DNA of 64,000 nt from REEB95 sp035632055 (GTDB lineage: Bacteria > Pseudomonadota > Alphaproteobacteria > ATCC43930 > CGMCC-115725): positions 40,464-104,463 of the forward strand of contig DASQHO010000005.1 of NCBI GenBank assembly GCA_035632055.1, in the 5' to 3' direction. The notes under the pieces are model-generated. The model was not told where the DNA came from and ran no database searches. It saw nothing but the letters and a program-made list of their open reading frames with translations. A program made the translations under genes and the position numbers. The number at the start of each line of letters is the position of its first letter. Positions within the stretch are counted from its first letter, which is position 1. Below are positions 1 to 7,574 of the stretch, piece by piece.

Positions 1-68
1 AAAACCGTCTCGAGGAAATGGAATTCGAGACCACGTCGTTGCGGCAATTTATCGCCGGCGCCGCCTAA
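1..68 (+). CDS. C-terminal end of an unidentified protein (partial)
   Basis: An open frame enters from the left edge and ends at a TAA at 66-68, giving 21 codons that finish in an FIAGAA tail. It converges on otsB, and the two stop codons overlap (65-68), as expected for a real 3' end in a compact genome. The fragment is too short to assign a family. Trehalose-synthesis genes often neighbour otsB, but nothing in these residues shows that this is one. Confidence 0.4.
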   Translation, partial: NRLEEMEFETTSLRQFIAGAA

Positions 69-823
69 CCCGCGGCGAGCGCGTCTTCAAGCCAGCGAAT
101 CACAGCGACGACGCTGGTGAGGCGATAGCGTGCGTCGCTATGGCCGTCACCAACGTGGACCGCAAAACCGCCGAGCCGATTGACCGCGGCAAATCCTTCC
201 TCGTCCGTCCGATCGTCGCCAACAAAGATCGGCCGCCGCCCGCGGAATTCCGGTTCGGTGAGAAATGCTTGCGCAGCGCTGCCCTTGTTCGCGGCCTGCG
301 GACGAAGCTCGACCACCATCTTGCCGGCCAGCATTGCCAGATGGTTTTGCGATAGTTGGACCGCCTGCTCCGCGATTTGACGACAGGCGTCGGCGAGTTC
401 CGGCCGGCCGCGATAATGGATGGCGATCGCCAGCCCCTTGTCTTCGACTGTCGCGCCGGACGTCGCAGTCGCGAACTGACGCACGATGGGTCGGATCAAA
501 TCGAGAGCGGCATCGGGCGAAGGGCGTTGAACGACGCCGGTCGCGCTGCGCCGTTCAAGACCGTGAATGCCGGCGGCCGCGCCTGTGTAGCCGGCAAGAA
601 AATGCACAAGCTCGTCTAGTGGCCGGCCACTGATAACGGCGAGCGCGCCGCCCAGCTGCGCGGCGACACGCTGCAACAGATCGGGCAGGCCCGCTGCGAT
701 TTCGATGCGTTGCGGCGTCGCGGCGATTTCGACCAGCGTGCCGTCAAAATCAAGGAACAGCGCATCGCCGCGCGACAGCGTCGGTGGCGGTTGGAACACG
801 GCCCTGTGGCTTGTGGCGGTCAT
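65..823 (-). CDS. otsB: Trehalose-6-phosphate phosphatase
   Basis: A HAD-superfamily IIB phosphatase of 252 residues that should remove phosphate from trehalose 6-phosphate, the last step of OtsA/OtsB trehalose synthesis, in the cytoplasm. Visible motifs: HAD motif I LDFDGTL, with catalytic Asp25 and Asp27; motif II VISGR (Ser65); the OtsB-type GIHGLE; Lys179 in ANKG; and motif IV GDDRTDEEG (201-209), which binds Mg2+. The frame stays open further upstream, to 925, but those extra residues look unlike the family and the start at 823 puts the HAD motif at the usual distance from the N-terminus. No otsA is visible, although the gene cut by the left edge could be one. Trehalose here would serve osmotic or desiccation protection (inference). 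Confidence 0.9.
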   Translation of the reverse strand: MTATSHRAVFQPPPTLSRGDALFLDFDGTLVEIAATPQRIEIAAGLPDLLQRVAAQLGGALAVISGRPLDELVHFLAGYTGAAAGIHGLERRSATGVVQRPSPDAALDLIRPIVRQFATATSGATVEDKGLAIAIHYRGRPELADACRQIAEQAVQLSQNHLAMLAGKMVVELRPQAANKGSAAQAFLTEPEFRGRRPIFVGDDRTDEEGFAAVNRLGGFAVHVGDGHSDARYRLTSVVAVIRWLEDALAAG

Positions 824-1230
824 TGGTGCGGTCGCGCCAAGCGCGATAAATGCGATCCGAACCGGCAATTGTGGCGGAATTCGGACGCGCATCGCGACGG
901 CATCCTCCGTGTTGATACCGACCATGAGCGCCGATTCGGTGTGCGATGTTGAGACACTGCGGACCTTTCTTGCTGCACTGCAGGCTGTAAATCATTGGGC
1001 GAATCGCGCCAAGCTGTGCCAAATTTGTGCCCTATTTGCCGGTTTAGATTTCGTTCGGTCGGCCTACGCGGGCCGTGCGTCGAACGCGCATCGTGGAGCG
1101 TCCCCCGCTTGGTGACGCCAGCCGCCAACGACGGAGGTGGGGAATATAGCGGTCGATCTCGCTTCCAATGTTCGCACGTCGAGCAGGGAACATGTGTGTG
1201 TCGGGTCCATTTTGATTGAGGTGACCAGCG
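824..1230. other. Divergent intergenic region between otsB and the response regulator
   Basis: About 400 bases separate the otsB start from the response regulator start. It must hold the two divergent promoters. I see no convincing -35/-10 pair, hairpin or RNA gene. Short frames crossing it have no recognisable protein features. A GAGG at 1218-1221 is the ribosome binding site for the gene at 1231. Confidence 0.5.
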
Positions 1231-2058
1231 ATGACGACGCTTGAAAAGGAAACTCTCTGGCCGGGTGCAAACGCCGCGATAACGGCAAGCGCAACTAATC
1301 CATCGGATCGGGTAGGGCCGTTGGCCGGAGCTCGCATCAGGCTAGTGTTGGTCGAGGACGATCCCGACTATCGCGAAGCGGCAGCAGCCGAACTCGGCGA
1401 GCTGGGTTTCGAAGTCCAGGCCTTCGTGGCCGGCGATGAGATGCTCGAATATTTCGCGCGGAACAACGATGCCGACGTGATCGTGCTCGATTGGAAGCTG
1501 CCCGGCGGACTCGGCATCGACTTGCTGCCGAAGCTCCACGATCGCGGCATCCGATTGCCGGTGGTGTTTCTCACCGGCATGCCCGCGACTGCGTATGAAA
1601 GCGCGGCGCTCGATCGCGGCGCACTCGATTTCGTCGACAAGGCGCGCGGCGTCCCCATCCTGGCGAAGCGCATCCGGCTGATCCTCGATTCACACCGGCG
1701 GGCGCGCGAAACGCCAGCCCGGGCCGCGCTGTCCTGCGGCAAGCTGCTCCTGCGGCCGGATGTCCGCCGGGCGTTCTGGGACAATCAAGACGTCAATCTC
1801 ACGGTGACGGAATTCAACATCGTCCACCTGATCGTATCGCACGCCGGCGAGCACGTTACCTATCGCGCGATCTACGATTGCGTCCACCATGCCGGCTTTG
1901 TCGCCGGCAACGGTGACGAGGGCTATCGCACCAACGTCCGGTCGTCGATCAAGCGCATCCGCAACAAATTCCGGACGCTCGATGCAACGTTCTCCGAAAT
2001 CGAGAACTTCCCGGCATACGGCTATCGGTGGCGTACGGCGCCGGTCCAGGCCGCCTGA
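1231..2058 (+). CDS. Response regulator, receiver plus OmpR-type winged-helix domain
   Basis: A 275-residue two-component transcription factor. The receiver domain covers about residues 36-155, with the acidic pocket Glu42-Asp43-Asp44, the phospho-acceptor Asp87 in VIVLDWKLPGG, Thr115 and the conserved Lys137. The C-terminal part (about 168-270) resembles an OmpR/PhoB winged helix, ending in the typical RTNVRSSIKRIRNKF recognition-helix region and a YGYRW strand. The start has GAGG nine bases upstream. There is an extra N-terminal tail of about 35 residues before the receiver. The next reading frame begins within a few bases of the stop and looks like a histidine-kinase hairpin, so the two probably work together. 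Target genes are unknown; the beta-barrel and adhesin genes nearby are candidates only by position. Confidence 0.88.
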   Translation: MTTLEKETLWPGANAAITASATNPSDRVGPLAGARIRLVLVEDDPDYREAAAAELGELGFEVQAFVAGDEMLEYFARNNDADVIVLDWKLPGGLGIDLLPKLHDRGIRLPVVFLTGMPATAYESAALDRGALDFVDKARGVPILAKRIRLILDSHRRARETPARAALSCGKLLLRPDVRRAFWDNQDVNLTVTEFNIVHLIVSHAGEHVTYRAIYDCVHHAGFVAGNGDEGYRTNVRSSIKRIRNKFRTLDATFSEIENFPAYGYRWRTAPVQAA

Positions 2059-2062
2059 CGGC

Positions 2063-2341
2063 GTGGCGTCCTCTGGAATCCATCCTGGCAACCGGCCACG
2101 CGATATCCGCGCTGCCGCCGCGGAAACCATGCACGCCTTCAAAGGGCCCTTGGCAACGATCCAGTCGTCGATGGAGCCGCTGCGGCGCGCAGTTCCGTCC
2201 GACGATGCGCGGGCGCAGCGCGCGCTGGCGTTGATCGAGGCGGCGCTTGACCGTCTCAAAGGCCTAATTGAGGCGGCATACGAACGGGATTGCGCGACAG
2301 CTGCGGAGATCGAACGATCCGAAAGCCGTTCGCAGAACTGA
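2063..2341 (+). CDS. Small protein resembling an isolated histidine-kinase dimerisation/phosphotransfer hairpin
   Basis: A 92-codon frame starting with GTG four bases after the response-regulator stop; an internal ATG at 2129 is another possible start. Residues 17-74 look like the HisKA two-helix hairpin of ChvG/ActS-type sensor kinases: an H-box-like segment with His24 (MHAFKGPLATI), then SMEPLRRAVP, then a second helix with ALALIEAALDRLKGLI. There is no sensor, no ATP-binding domain (no N, G1 or G2 box) and no membrane segment. Codon third positions are GC-rich like its neighbours, which supports real coding. The Shine-Dalgarno is poor, so translation is probably by coupling to the upstream gene. 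It could be a phosphotransfer or antagonist protein for the adjacent regulator, or the remnant of a decayed kinase. Confidence 0.55.
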   Translation: MASSGIHPGNRPRDIRAAAAETMHAFKGPLATIQSSMEPLRRAVPSDDARAQRALALIEAALDRLKGLIEAAYERDCATAAEIERSESRSQN

Positions 2342-2380
2342 CGGCGGCGTCGCAAAAATCCTGATCCGCGACCGCCGCGG

Positions 2381-3673
2381 TCAGTATTGCAACCGCACCT
2401 TGGCGCCAATCAGCGCCCGATTGTAGGAAACGCCGGAAACGTTCGACGTGCGCGATTGGTACGACGCATCGAGCCCGGCGCGCCACATGCGGTTGAGCAA
2501 GTAGGTCAGGCCGAGATCGCCTTCCACGACATTGTCGGTGCGCGACGTGCCGCGGAAATCCTCCGATGTTAGGCTCAGGCCGCCTGTCAGCAGGATGTTA
2601 CGCAACACCTCCTGCTCGACCGATACGTTAGCCTGGGTTTGCAGGAACGACGTAACGGCCTCGGTGGCCGTTGTACCAAACAGGTCAACTTCCTGAACTG
2701 TGCGCGAGAGATTGGCGCGGACCGATGTTGCCTGGGTCACGTTCCACAGCAGGTTGCCGCCGAAGCCAGGACTGTAAATCGAGCTGAGCCGCGGATCGTC
2801 GTAGTTCTGTTGAAGGTAGCCGACGAATGCCTCGCCGGTGATCAACGGCGTGATTTGGAACGCGGTGCCGACATCTGCCTCGAAACCATGCGACGAGCGC
2901 TTGACGCCGAAACTGTCGAAAGTGGACTGGTAGATGCGAGTGTTGGCGTCACCAGCGATGAACGCGTGGTAGCCGGGGATGATTTCGTAAATTAGACGCG
3001 GACCACCGTGGATCTGAAGGCGATTACGGTCTGATTCGTGCAGCAGCGTCCCGGAATTGGTAAGGGCGTTGTCGTAGCTGAAATAATCGACGCCGGCATT
3101 GACCTTCAGCCCCAAGATGCCGCGCTCACGTTCGAATTGGAGGAGGCCGCTGGCGTCCTGATATTCGGTCGGATGCAGCTGGGTCGGAACCGAACTCGAC
3201 GACGTGCGATCCTCGTGCGCATTCTGGAAGCCGAGCGCGCCGCTCAAGGATTCGCCGTGCAAGATATCGAGCCGTCCGTTGGTGACGAAGCTGTAATTGG
3301 TCTGGTTCTCGCTGACCTGGCTGGCATAGCGGCGGACTTCGGTGTTGGCGAGAAAATTGAGCGCGCTGCTGCCCCAATCCGACTTCAGCACCGCCGCCGG
3401 CCGCGCCGACGTATAGAAATCGCTCTTCTCATGGGACTCGCTGGCAAAGACGTTCGAATCCCAGAATTCCTCAAGTTCGCCAGCCGGATAAAAGAAGAAA
3501 TCGCCGATGCGCACGCCGACCGGGTCGTAATCCGGCCTAGGGTGTTGGAGGACGCTTTGCCGCTCCGGCACCGTCGCTTCCGGCGCTTCGAGACCGATGA
3601 TTTGAGCGATAGCAACGTGGTTGCAGGCGCCGAGCGCGACACCTGCCAGTAGGACGACCCCCCATTTGCGCAT
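2381..3673 (-). CDS. Outer-membrane beta-barrel protein (BBP2-like)
   Basis: About 430 residues, with an N-terminal signal peptide (hydrophobic VVLLAGVALGA, likely cleavage near AIAQ; the Cys in LGAC also makes a lipoprotein site possible). After the signal come PDYDPVGVRIGDFFFYP and then a long series of alternating short beta strands with aromatic and Gly residues, ending in KVRLQY, a typical outer-membrane barrel terminus. This is the pattern of the BBP2/putative beta-barrel porin family often found with exopolysaccharide genes. I chose the ATG at 3673 because AAAAGG lies nine bases upstream; the ATG at 3682 sits directly against that sequence. The adhesin-like gene lies upstream on the same strand. 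A role in secretion or anchoring of surface polymer is inference. Confidence 0.75.
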   Translation of the reverse strand: MRKWGVVLLAGVALGACNHVAIAQIIGLEAPEATVPERQSVLQHPRPDYDPVGVRIGDFFFYPAGELEEFWDSNVFASESHEKSDFYTSARPAAVLKSDWGSSALNFLANTEVRRYASQVSENQTNYSFVTNGRLDILHGESLSGALGFQNAHEDRTSSSSVPTQLHPTEYQDASGLLQFERERGILGLKVNAGVDYFSYDNALTNSGTLLHESDRNRLQIHGGPRLIYEIIPGYHAFIAGDANTRIYQSTFDSFGVKRSSHGFEADVGTAFQITPLITGEAFVGYLQQNYDDPRLSSIYSPGFGGNLLWNVTQATSVRANLSRTVQEVDLFGTTATEAVTSFLQTQANVSVEQEVLRNILLTGGLSLTSEDFRGTSRTDNVVEGDLGLTYLLNRMWRAGLDASYQSRTSNVSGVSYNRALIGAKVRLQY

Positions 3674-3858
3674 GCGCGGCATCCTTTTACTTTCGTGGAT
3701 TCCAGGGCAGCAGCGACAGCGAATTGTAATAAACCGCCAGCAGCCTTGGGTAGTGGCACGCGCGCGCCGAACCGGTTTGTTGCCGGTTGTGGCAAATTTG
3801 TCAGCCGACAGGCCGCCAATCTGCCCCGATCCGGCGAATAGCGCCGGCAGAACGCCAG

Positions 3859-6105
3859 TTAGTGATGAGCGACGTGTCCGGCGTTCTGAATCGCGTTTTG
3901 GACGTAGACGTGAACGGCCTGGCCGCCGGTCGTTGTTGCCGCATATTCGGTGAAGCCGACCATCTGGCTCGCATTGCCGCCGGCCTGGCCCGCCTGCGTA
4001 ACGGGCTGGCTGATCTGCGTCCAGGTCGAGCCGGTGCCGGCGAGCGTCACATTGTCGGCAGCGCTGCCGACGATCCACAAGGCGGCCGCGCCGCCGGCAT
4101 TCTGGACCGCCGTCGGCTCATGCTGTGCCAGGTTGAACACATCGTTGGCGGTCAGGGTAACGCTGTTGGCGGTGCCGGAATGCGCGCCGTCGGTGAGATC
4201 AAAGACTTCGACGTTCTTGACGTTGCCGGTGGTCGGATCACTGTTCAGCGTCAAGTTAAAGTCGAGGTTCTGCGCCGTCGAGCTTTCGATCTCGAGCACA
4301 TTGAGGCCGTTGCCGCTCCCGCCGTCGATGTGCGTGTTGACGTCGATCAACGCCGTGCTGCTCCATTCGAACACATTCGTTGCGCCGGGCGCCGTCGAGC
4401 CGTTGAGCGTCGCGGCGTCGGAGTTATCGGCATAATTGATGGCGTCGGCATTACCGCCGCCGGTCGCGGTGGTGCTGCTATTGTCGTAAAGATAGCCGAA
4501 GCTGCCGCTCAGGCCACTCAAGGCGTCGTTGAAAGCATGCGTCACGGTCAGCGTCGAACCCGTGTCCTGCGACGCGCCGGCGGCGCTGGCGCTACCGGTA
4601 TCGCCATTGTCGCCGAGGCCGTCGAGCGCGGGATTGATCACGGCAGCATAGGCATGCTGGCTCGGGCCGATCGTGGCGCCGATGTTGAAGGATTCGCCTT
4701 CGATTGAGACGCTCGAGACGTTGGCACCGGACCCGATCAGGTATTCGAGACTCACCAGTGCCGGGTCGTTCGGTTGCACGATCGTGCCAGATTCGGGCGT
4801 CACCACGACGTGGCCGCTGCTGTCGACAGTGACCAATTGCTGGAACGTATGCGCCGGATCGACGGCGTCGGTGTAGGTCAGGAGCATGCTGGTGGTCGTC
4901 AATGGCGACGCGCCGACGCCGACCGTGGCCGCCGTCGAGGATACGGTTGCGGCGTTGAATTCGAACTGAATCTGCTTGAAATCGCTGGTCAGATTGCCGG
5001 CCGTATCGGTGCCGTTGCTGGTTACGACGTCGAACGCGTCCTCAAAGCCGGGCTGGTAGAAGCCTTGATTGACGAACGGCTGATTGACCGCTTGCGACAT
5101 CATGTCGGAACCGAGCTGTGACAGGACGTGCTCATGGGTCGTGTCGAGCGTGTAGCTGTAATTGCCGGCACTATCCATGTTGAATGTGCCGTACAGGCCG
5201 GCGAGCGTGGTGCCCGGATTGGCCTGTGTACCGAAGGTCAGCGGCTGTGTTCCGAGCGTGTAATAGTGCTCGATGAGGGCTGCGGGCGACGACGACACCA
5301 CTTCGCTGATGTAGTTGCCGGTGAGGTCGACGGTGTAGTCGGTGCCGCCGACGTGGGTCGGCGGGGGCGGGCTCGTGCCGAGAAAATAATTATGCAAGTC
5401 GACATCCGGCACGGTGAGGAACGGGCTCGACGGCGGTGTCGGCGGCCCCGGAGGTCCTGGTGGCGACGGGTTGCCGCCGCCGACGCCGTGCAGGAATTCG
5501 GTGCTGATCCCGAAACCGGTCGGCGTCAGCGGACCGTCCGGCGTCAGGCCAGGGCCGATGCCGCCGATATCGAACGGCGCAGTGCCGAAGCCAGTATTGG
5601 CGACGATCGGCGCTGGGCCGGCGGTGGGGTTGATCTCGTTCAGCGCCGGGCCGCCGCATGGGCCGGCCAGGGACAGATGGAAGGCCTGCAACAGCTCACT
5701 CGCCGTGATCACCGTGCCGTCGGGCAGCTCAAGCGGCACCGGCTGCGGTCCGCACGGGCCGATGACGTCGTGCAACGTGATCTGCGCGCCGTCGGGGAAA
5801 GTCAGGATCAGGTCGCCGGTGTGCTCCGCGGCCTTCAGGTCGAGAGGATTGAAATCGAAGGTCAGCGGTTGGTTGGGGACGACCGGGACGACGATATGCT
5901 CACCGGCTGCCGGCTCGTGCACAGCAATCGGCGGACCGACCGGTGGACCAGGCTGGGCCGTCGCGCAGGGTTGCGGCGGGCATGGCGCTGCGGGCGCCGG
6001 TCCGGCCTGCGGATTGACCTGTTGGAGCTGCTCGACGCCGCCGGTGTGGTGGATCAGGGGCGAGGCGGTGTGTGCCACCCGGATCAGATGGTCCATTTCA
6101 GCCAC
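3859..6105 (-). CDS. Large adhesin-like surface or secreted protein
   Basis: 748 residues, rich in Gly, Ser, Thr, Asn and Pro, with no classical signal peptide. The first part is a Pro/Cys-containing linker with FDFNPLDLKAAEHTGDLIL and a FPDGAQITLHD segment; that style (a described variable set by a hydrophobic 'property' motif) is common at the N-terminus of type I-secreted biofilm adhesins of alphaproteobacteria. A proline-rich hinge follows at about residues 215-230, then beta-rich modules containing GNYSYTLD, SNGTDTAGN, DGLGDNGDTGS and DGGSGNGLNVLEI, and a C-terminal domain ending in His-Val-Ala-His-His. GTG at 6105 has GGAGG six bases upstream; the ATG at 6096 is an alternative. No type I exporter genes are in the window. 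Function as matrix protein or adhesin is inferred from composition. Confidence 0.6.
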   Translation of the reverse strand: MAEMDHLIRVAHTASPLIHHTGGVEQLQQVNPQAGPAPAAPCPPQPCATAQPGPPVGPPIAVHEPAAGEHIVVPVVPNQPLTFDFNPLDLKAAEHTGDLILTFPDGAQITLHDVIGPCGPQPVPLELPDGTVITASELLQAFHLSLAGPCGGPALNEINPTAGPAPIVANTGFGTAPFDIGGIGPGLTPDGPLTPTGFGISTEFLHGVGGGNPSPPGPPGPPTPPSSPFLTVPDVDLHNYFLGTSPPPPTHVGGTDYTVDLTGNYISEVVSSSPAALIEHYYTLGTQPLTFGTQANPGTTLAGLYGTFNMDSAGNYSYTLDTTHEHVLSQLGSDMMSQAVNQPFVNQGFYQPGFEDAFDVVTSNGTDTAGNLTSDFKQIQFEFNAATVSSTAATVGVGASPLTTTSMLLTYTDAVDPAHTFQQLVTVDSSGHVVVTPESGTIVQPNDPALVSLEYLIGSGANVSSVSIEGESFNIGATIGPSQHAYAAVINPALDGLGDNGDTGSASAAGASQDTGSTLTVTHAFNDALSGLSGSFGYLYDNSSTTATGGGNADAINYADNSDAATLNGSTAPGATNVFEWSSTALIDVNTHIDGGSGNGLNVLEIESSTAQNLDFNLTLNSDPTTGNVKNVEVFDLTDGAHSGTANSVTLTANDVFNLAQHEPTAVQNAGGAAALWIVGSAADNVTLAGTGSTWTQISQPVTQAGQAGGNASQMVGFTEYAATTTGGQAVHVYVQNAIQNAGHVAHH

Positions 6106-6128
6106 GGAGGGCCTCCAGCAAGATAATC

Positions 6129-6136
6129 ATGGTTAA
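6129..6136 (-). promoter_or_regulatory. TTAACCAT motif (CtrA half-site-like) upstream of the adhesin gene
   Basis: The minus strand carries TTAACCAT 24 bases upstream of the adhesin-like gene start. The same octamer occurs twice before the PEP-CTERM gene. TTAACCAT is a described half-site of the alphaproteobacterial cell-cycle regulator CtrA. AT-rich octamers are scarce in this GC-rich sequence, but a single copy is weak evidence. Confidence 0.35.
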
Positions 6137-6216
6137 AATCCCAGAAAAAGCTCGCATGTCGCTTGCGAACACTCAAAAAAATTTGGCGGCAAGCCGATAC
6201 AGCTCGGTGTGATTCT

Positions 6217-6900
6217 TCACTCCCACCGGATCCAGCGGCCACGCGACCGCGGCGCCAGCCCGCGCCGGCGCATGACGACGATCGCGAGCAGGCCACTGCC
6301 AAACAGGAACAGCGATGCCGGTTCGTTCACGGCGATGCAGCCCCCGGTGCTATTGGTGACGCAGGCGTTATTGGGGCTCGGCAGGTTGGTCAGCGCGAAA
6401 TAGGCGGTGCCGCCGGTTGGCAAAGCGCCGTCGAAGACGACGTCGACCTGGCTCAACCCGTTGGGGATGAAATAGAGCAAGTTGCCGTTACTAAGCAGGC
6501 CTTCTTCGCCAAAAATCGTGAAGTTGACGTTGTTGAGCGGCGCGTGTGCGGTGTTACCGATGATTGTCGCCCAATTCGGGTTGTTGGCGTGAAGCAGGGT
6601 CTCGCTGCCGACGACGTTGAAGATCAGATTGCCGTTGAGTTGTATGTCCTGGATCGCCGTGCCGGTGTTGTTGACGATCCCGATCATGTAGCCGTTCGAG
6701 TTGAACGCAGGGTTTGATTGCGGCGTGAATTGGAAGCCGAAGCCGCTACCGGCTTGATCGATGGTAATGATCTCACTGCAGCCGCCGACGCCACCGCCGG
6801 AGCAGATATCCGCCGCCGCGGGTCGCGCGCTCAGCAGCGCCAGAGCGGGCAGCAGCGCGGCGCAGGCGATCAGCGCCAGGCGGCGGGAAAAAGCGAGCAT
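6217..6900 (-). CDS. PEP-CTERM sorting-domain protein
   Basis: A 227-residue exported protein. It has an N-terminal signal peptide (RRLALIACAALLPALALL, cleavage near ARPAAA), a middle domain rich in Asn/Gly/Thr with predicted beta structure, and a C-terminal sorting signal at residues 192-214: NEP in place of PEP, then a hydrophobic helix (SLFLFGSGLLAIVVM), then RRRG. Thirteen more residues follow the basic cluster, longer than usual. Such signals are recognised and cut by exosortase, and an exosortase A gene lies at 38.0-39.6 kb. The start at 6900 has a strong AAGGAGG five bases upstream. It is the only clear PEP-CTERM protein in the window. Its own biochemical role is unknown; surface or matrix attachment is inferred. 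Confidence 0.85.
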   Translation of the reverse strand: MLAFSRRLALIACAALLPALALLSARPAAADICSGGGVGGCSEIITIDQAGSGFGFQFTPQSNPAFNSNGYMIGIVNNTGTAIQDIQLNGNLIFNVVGSETLLHANNPNWATIIGNTAHAPLNNVNFTIFGEEGLLSNGNLLYFIPNGLSQVDVVFDGALPTGGTAYFALTNLPSPNNACVTNSTGGCIAVNEPASLFLFGSGLLAIVVMRRRGLAPRSRGRWIRWE

Positions 6901-6934
6901 AAATGCCTCCTTCGGACCGAAGAGCATTCTGCTC

Positions 6935-6965
6935 GATTAACCATGTTCGATTTCGGATTAACCAT
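6935..6965. promoter_or_regulatory. Direct repeat GATTAACCAT x2, candidate CtrA-type operator
   Basis: Two perfect copies of GATTAACCAT at 6935-6944 and 6956-6965 are spaced 21 bases apart, two helical turns, 35-65 bases upstream of the PEP-CTERM gene start. Each contains TTAACCAT, a known CtrA half-site. A related inverted copy (TGGTTAAT) lies at 7045-7052. The spacing and repetition suggest cooperative binding of a regulator; that it is CtrA is inference. Confidence 0.5.
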
Positions 6966-7064
6966 ATATCACCGCAATCGAAGGAATGCAAATACAGAAA
7001 AAGAATTCGCCAAGACGTCGCTTAATAATTATTAAAAGTAATCTTGGTTAATATTTGCTGGTGC

Positions 7065-7469
7065 TCAACGCTGCGCGATATCGATTAGATAGGCCGCGAA
7101 GTCGGCGGGTTTCAGCTTGAGCGCAATGCCCTCGGCTTCGCCGGCGAGCGCGCGGGCGACCAGGATGTGATTCTCGACATGCGCGGGGTCGACCTTGAAC
7201 AAGCCGGCGGTGTCGCGGATGCGGGGATAATAGCGCGGATCGATCGGCTTCTCCCGGCGCGCGACGCGTTCGATAAGCTGCGCCTCGTCGCCGCCGTCGA
7301 TGGCAACCGATTTCACCAGTTGCCAATCGTCCTCGCCAGCCCAGCCCTGCGCAATCAGCGCCTTCACATCGTCATCGGTACAGCCGAATTTGTAGACGTG
7401 CTTGCTCAGTCCGACATCTGACGCCCATTTACCGAGCTTGACGCTGCGCGCCACGTAAATCGCGGCCAT
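7065..7469 (-). CDS. Hypothetical protein, possibly GIY-YIG/T5orf172-related
   Basis: A 134-residue protein beginning MAAIYVARSVKLGKWA and containing HVYKFGCTDD, followed by a helical region with GGDEAQLIERV and a conserved-looking RYYPRIRDTAGLFKV segment. The opening IYVAR and later YKFGCTDD recall the two short motifs of GIY-YIG-type T5orf172 domains, but the catalytic Arg and Glu cannot be placed with certainty, so this is only a resemblance. No signal peptide or membrane segment. It is separated from the PEP-CTERM gene by an AT-rich 160-base gap and probably forms its own unit. Function unknown. Confidence 0.55.
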   Translation of the reverse strand: MAAIYVARSVKLGKWASDVGLSKHVYKFGCTDDDVKALIAQGWAGEDDWQLVKSVAIDGGDEAQLIERVARREKPIDPRYYPRIRDTAGLFKVDPAHVENHILVARALAGEAEGIALKLKPADFAAYLIDIAQR

Positions 7470-7574
7470 CGGGTTTCTCCCGTCTTCGTGCCGCTGCGGA
7501 GCTAACGCCGCCGCCTGGGGGTGGTCAATCGAATCTGCTTGAAGGGGCGGCGGCGCTTCCGTAACTCATCGCAA

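Noticed and set aside
6106..6116. GGAGGGCCTCC palindrome over the adhesin ribosome binding site
   Set aside because: A palindrome without a loop cannot fold on itself, and the sequence is explained by the Shine-Dalgarno and its chance complement.
5128..6126. 332-codon plus-strand frame opposite the adhesin gene
   Set aside because: Arg/Gly/Ala-rich with no signal or domain; the minus-strand product has an ordered layout and a good ribosome binding site.
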